A DNA stretch of 13,960 nucleotides from Thermoplasmata archaeon (GTDB lineage: Archaea; Thermoplasmatota; Thermoplasmata; Thermoplasmatales; Thermoplasmataceae): NCBI GenBank assembly GCA_021797025.1, contig JAKAAK010000011.1, positions 11,629 to 25,588 of the forward strand, written 5' to 3'. The notes under the pieces were generated by a model. That model was not told where the DNA came from and made no database searches. It was given only the letters and a program-made list of their open reading frames with translations. Positions 13,431-13,960 of the stretch are shown one piece after another (the stretch's first letter is position 1; every line of letters starts with the position of its first letter). The position numbers were made by a program, and so were the translations under genes.

Positions 13431-13960
13431 TTAAAGTTTTGTACCCACTATTACAATCCACGATTTATAAAAGGATTTTCCATCCCATTTTATAAAAGAT
13501 GAATATCCGCTACCGTCATGTTCAATATATTCGAATGATTTTTTGCCTTCTTCGGAGTCCATATGCACCGGATTCAGCCATTGCTCAAAGGTAATCTGCC
13601 TGCTATATATTTCTCTTTTAATATTTCCGAATCCTGCGTCCTGTAGAATTTTAGTCCAGCCTTCAGGAGAGGCAGCATACATATGTGACGGGTCCCTTAT
13701 TCTCTCCATTTCATTAAGGCTGTTTATCACACTATCTGGTGCGGTCATGTCATCTATGCCTATCCTGCCACCAGGTTTCAGAACTCTATAGCATTCACCG
13801 GCAAATTTGTTTTTATCCCTGAAATGGTGCGGGGCCCTTCTCGATGTGACCACATCGAATTTCCCATCTTCAAATGGCATGGAATCAACATAGCCTTTAA
13901 CTGTAATTACATTTTTGAGCCCCTTCTCTTCAGCCAGTTTAGCGGTTTCTTCCAGCATGC
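13431..13960 (-). CDS. SAM-dependent class I methyltransferase, N-terminus outside window
   Basis: The C-terminal ~176 residues of a type-11 (UbiE-like) methyltransferase. The frame reaches the right edge; the MLEETAKLAEEKGL segment is the usual helix following motif I and its bound SAM, so motif I (D-x-G-x-G-x-G) should lie just beyond the edge. Visible are VKGYVDSMPFEDGKFDVV (motif II with the acidic residue near the adenine pocket), RRAPHHFRD, and the post-II strand YRVLKPGGRIGIDDM. A lid segment, LNPVHM and FIKWDGKSFYKSWIVIVG, completes the fold. This HHF-x-D form is common in small-molecule and quinone methyltransferases. With UbiA and an NDH-2-like gene nearby, demethylmenaquinone methylation is a possibility, but the substrate is not determined. 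Confidence 0.75.
   Translation of the reverse strand, partial: MLEETAKLAEEKGLKNVITVKGYVDSMPFEDGKFDVVTSRRAPHHFRDKNKFAGECYRVLKPGGRIGIDDMTAPDSVINSLNEMERIRDPSHMYAASPEGWTKILQDAGFGNIKREIYSRQITFEQWLNPVHMDSEEGKKSFEYIEHDGSGYSSFIKWDGKSFYKSWIVIVGTKL

Noticed and set aside
1..13960. CRISPR array, insertion sequence, integrase, tRNA, rRNA or toxin-antitoxin pair
   Set aside because: No periodic repeats with spacers, transposase motifs, tRNA arms with terminal CCA or conserved rRNA stretches were recognised, and all intergenic gaps are short.

Overview
The window looks like chromosomal DNA from an archaeon of the Thermoplasmata, most likely an acidophilic Thermoplasmatales lineage of the Ferroplasma/Cuniculiplasma/Picrophilus type. 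The grounds are an archaeosine-type tRNA-guanine transglycosylase, a geranylgeranyl-reductase-family flavoprotein, an AbrB-PhoU fusion regulator, a bacterio-opsin-activator-type (HTH_10) regulator, low-GC DNA rich in ATA and AGG codons, and TATA boxes about 25 nt upstream of start codons with almost no leader. The order is an inference from gene content; no rRNA is present to confirm it.

Left part (1-4598). The C-terminal 536 residues of archaeosine transglycosylase run in from the left edge and abut, with no spacer, a convergent GNAT acetyltransferase. Next come a small HAD-superfamily phosphatase of the MDP-1 type and a two-gene unit (3044-4598) of unrecognised proteins. The first of these vaguely resembles a C39-like fold without catalytic residues; the second may contain winged-helix segments.

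Middle part (4603-9047). On the minus strand lie an MFS transporter of the phosphate:H+ symporter type, a DMT/EamA permease and a geranylgeranyl reductase. On the plus strand is a small membrane protein whose predicted outer domain carries seven N-glycosylation sequons. The divergent region 8202-8342 contains two well-placed TATA boxes and a tandem/palindromic element.

Right part (9106-13960). A PhoU-type phosphate regulator on the plus strand overlaps by 6 bp the convergent ribose-5-phosphate isomerase gene rpiA. Upstream of rpiA on the minus strand are a UbiA-type prenyltransferase, a short NDH-2-like FAD oxidoreductase coupled to an HTH_10 regulator, and a partial SAM methyltransferase cut by the right edge. 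UbiA, the FAD oxidoreductase, the methyltransferase and possibly the geranylgeranyl reductase could together serve menaquinone synthesis, tail saturation and use; this is inference from families and proximity. The PhoU regulator and the phosphate-type MFS carrier suggest local phosphate homeostasis.

No tRNA, rRNA, CRISPR array, insertion sequence or integrase was seen. No gene-free stretch exceeds about 140 bases. Nothing in the window amounts to a clear new defence or mobile system. The items most worth a second look are the archaeosine transglycosylase that has lost its zinc cysteines, the unrecognised pair at 3044-4598, and the candidate operator elements.
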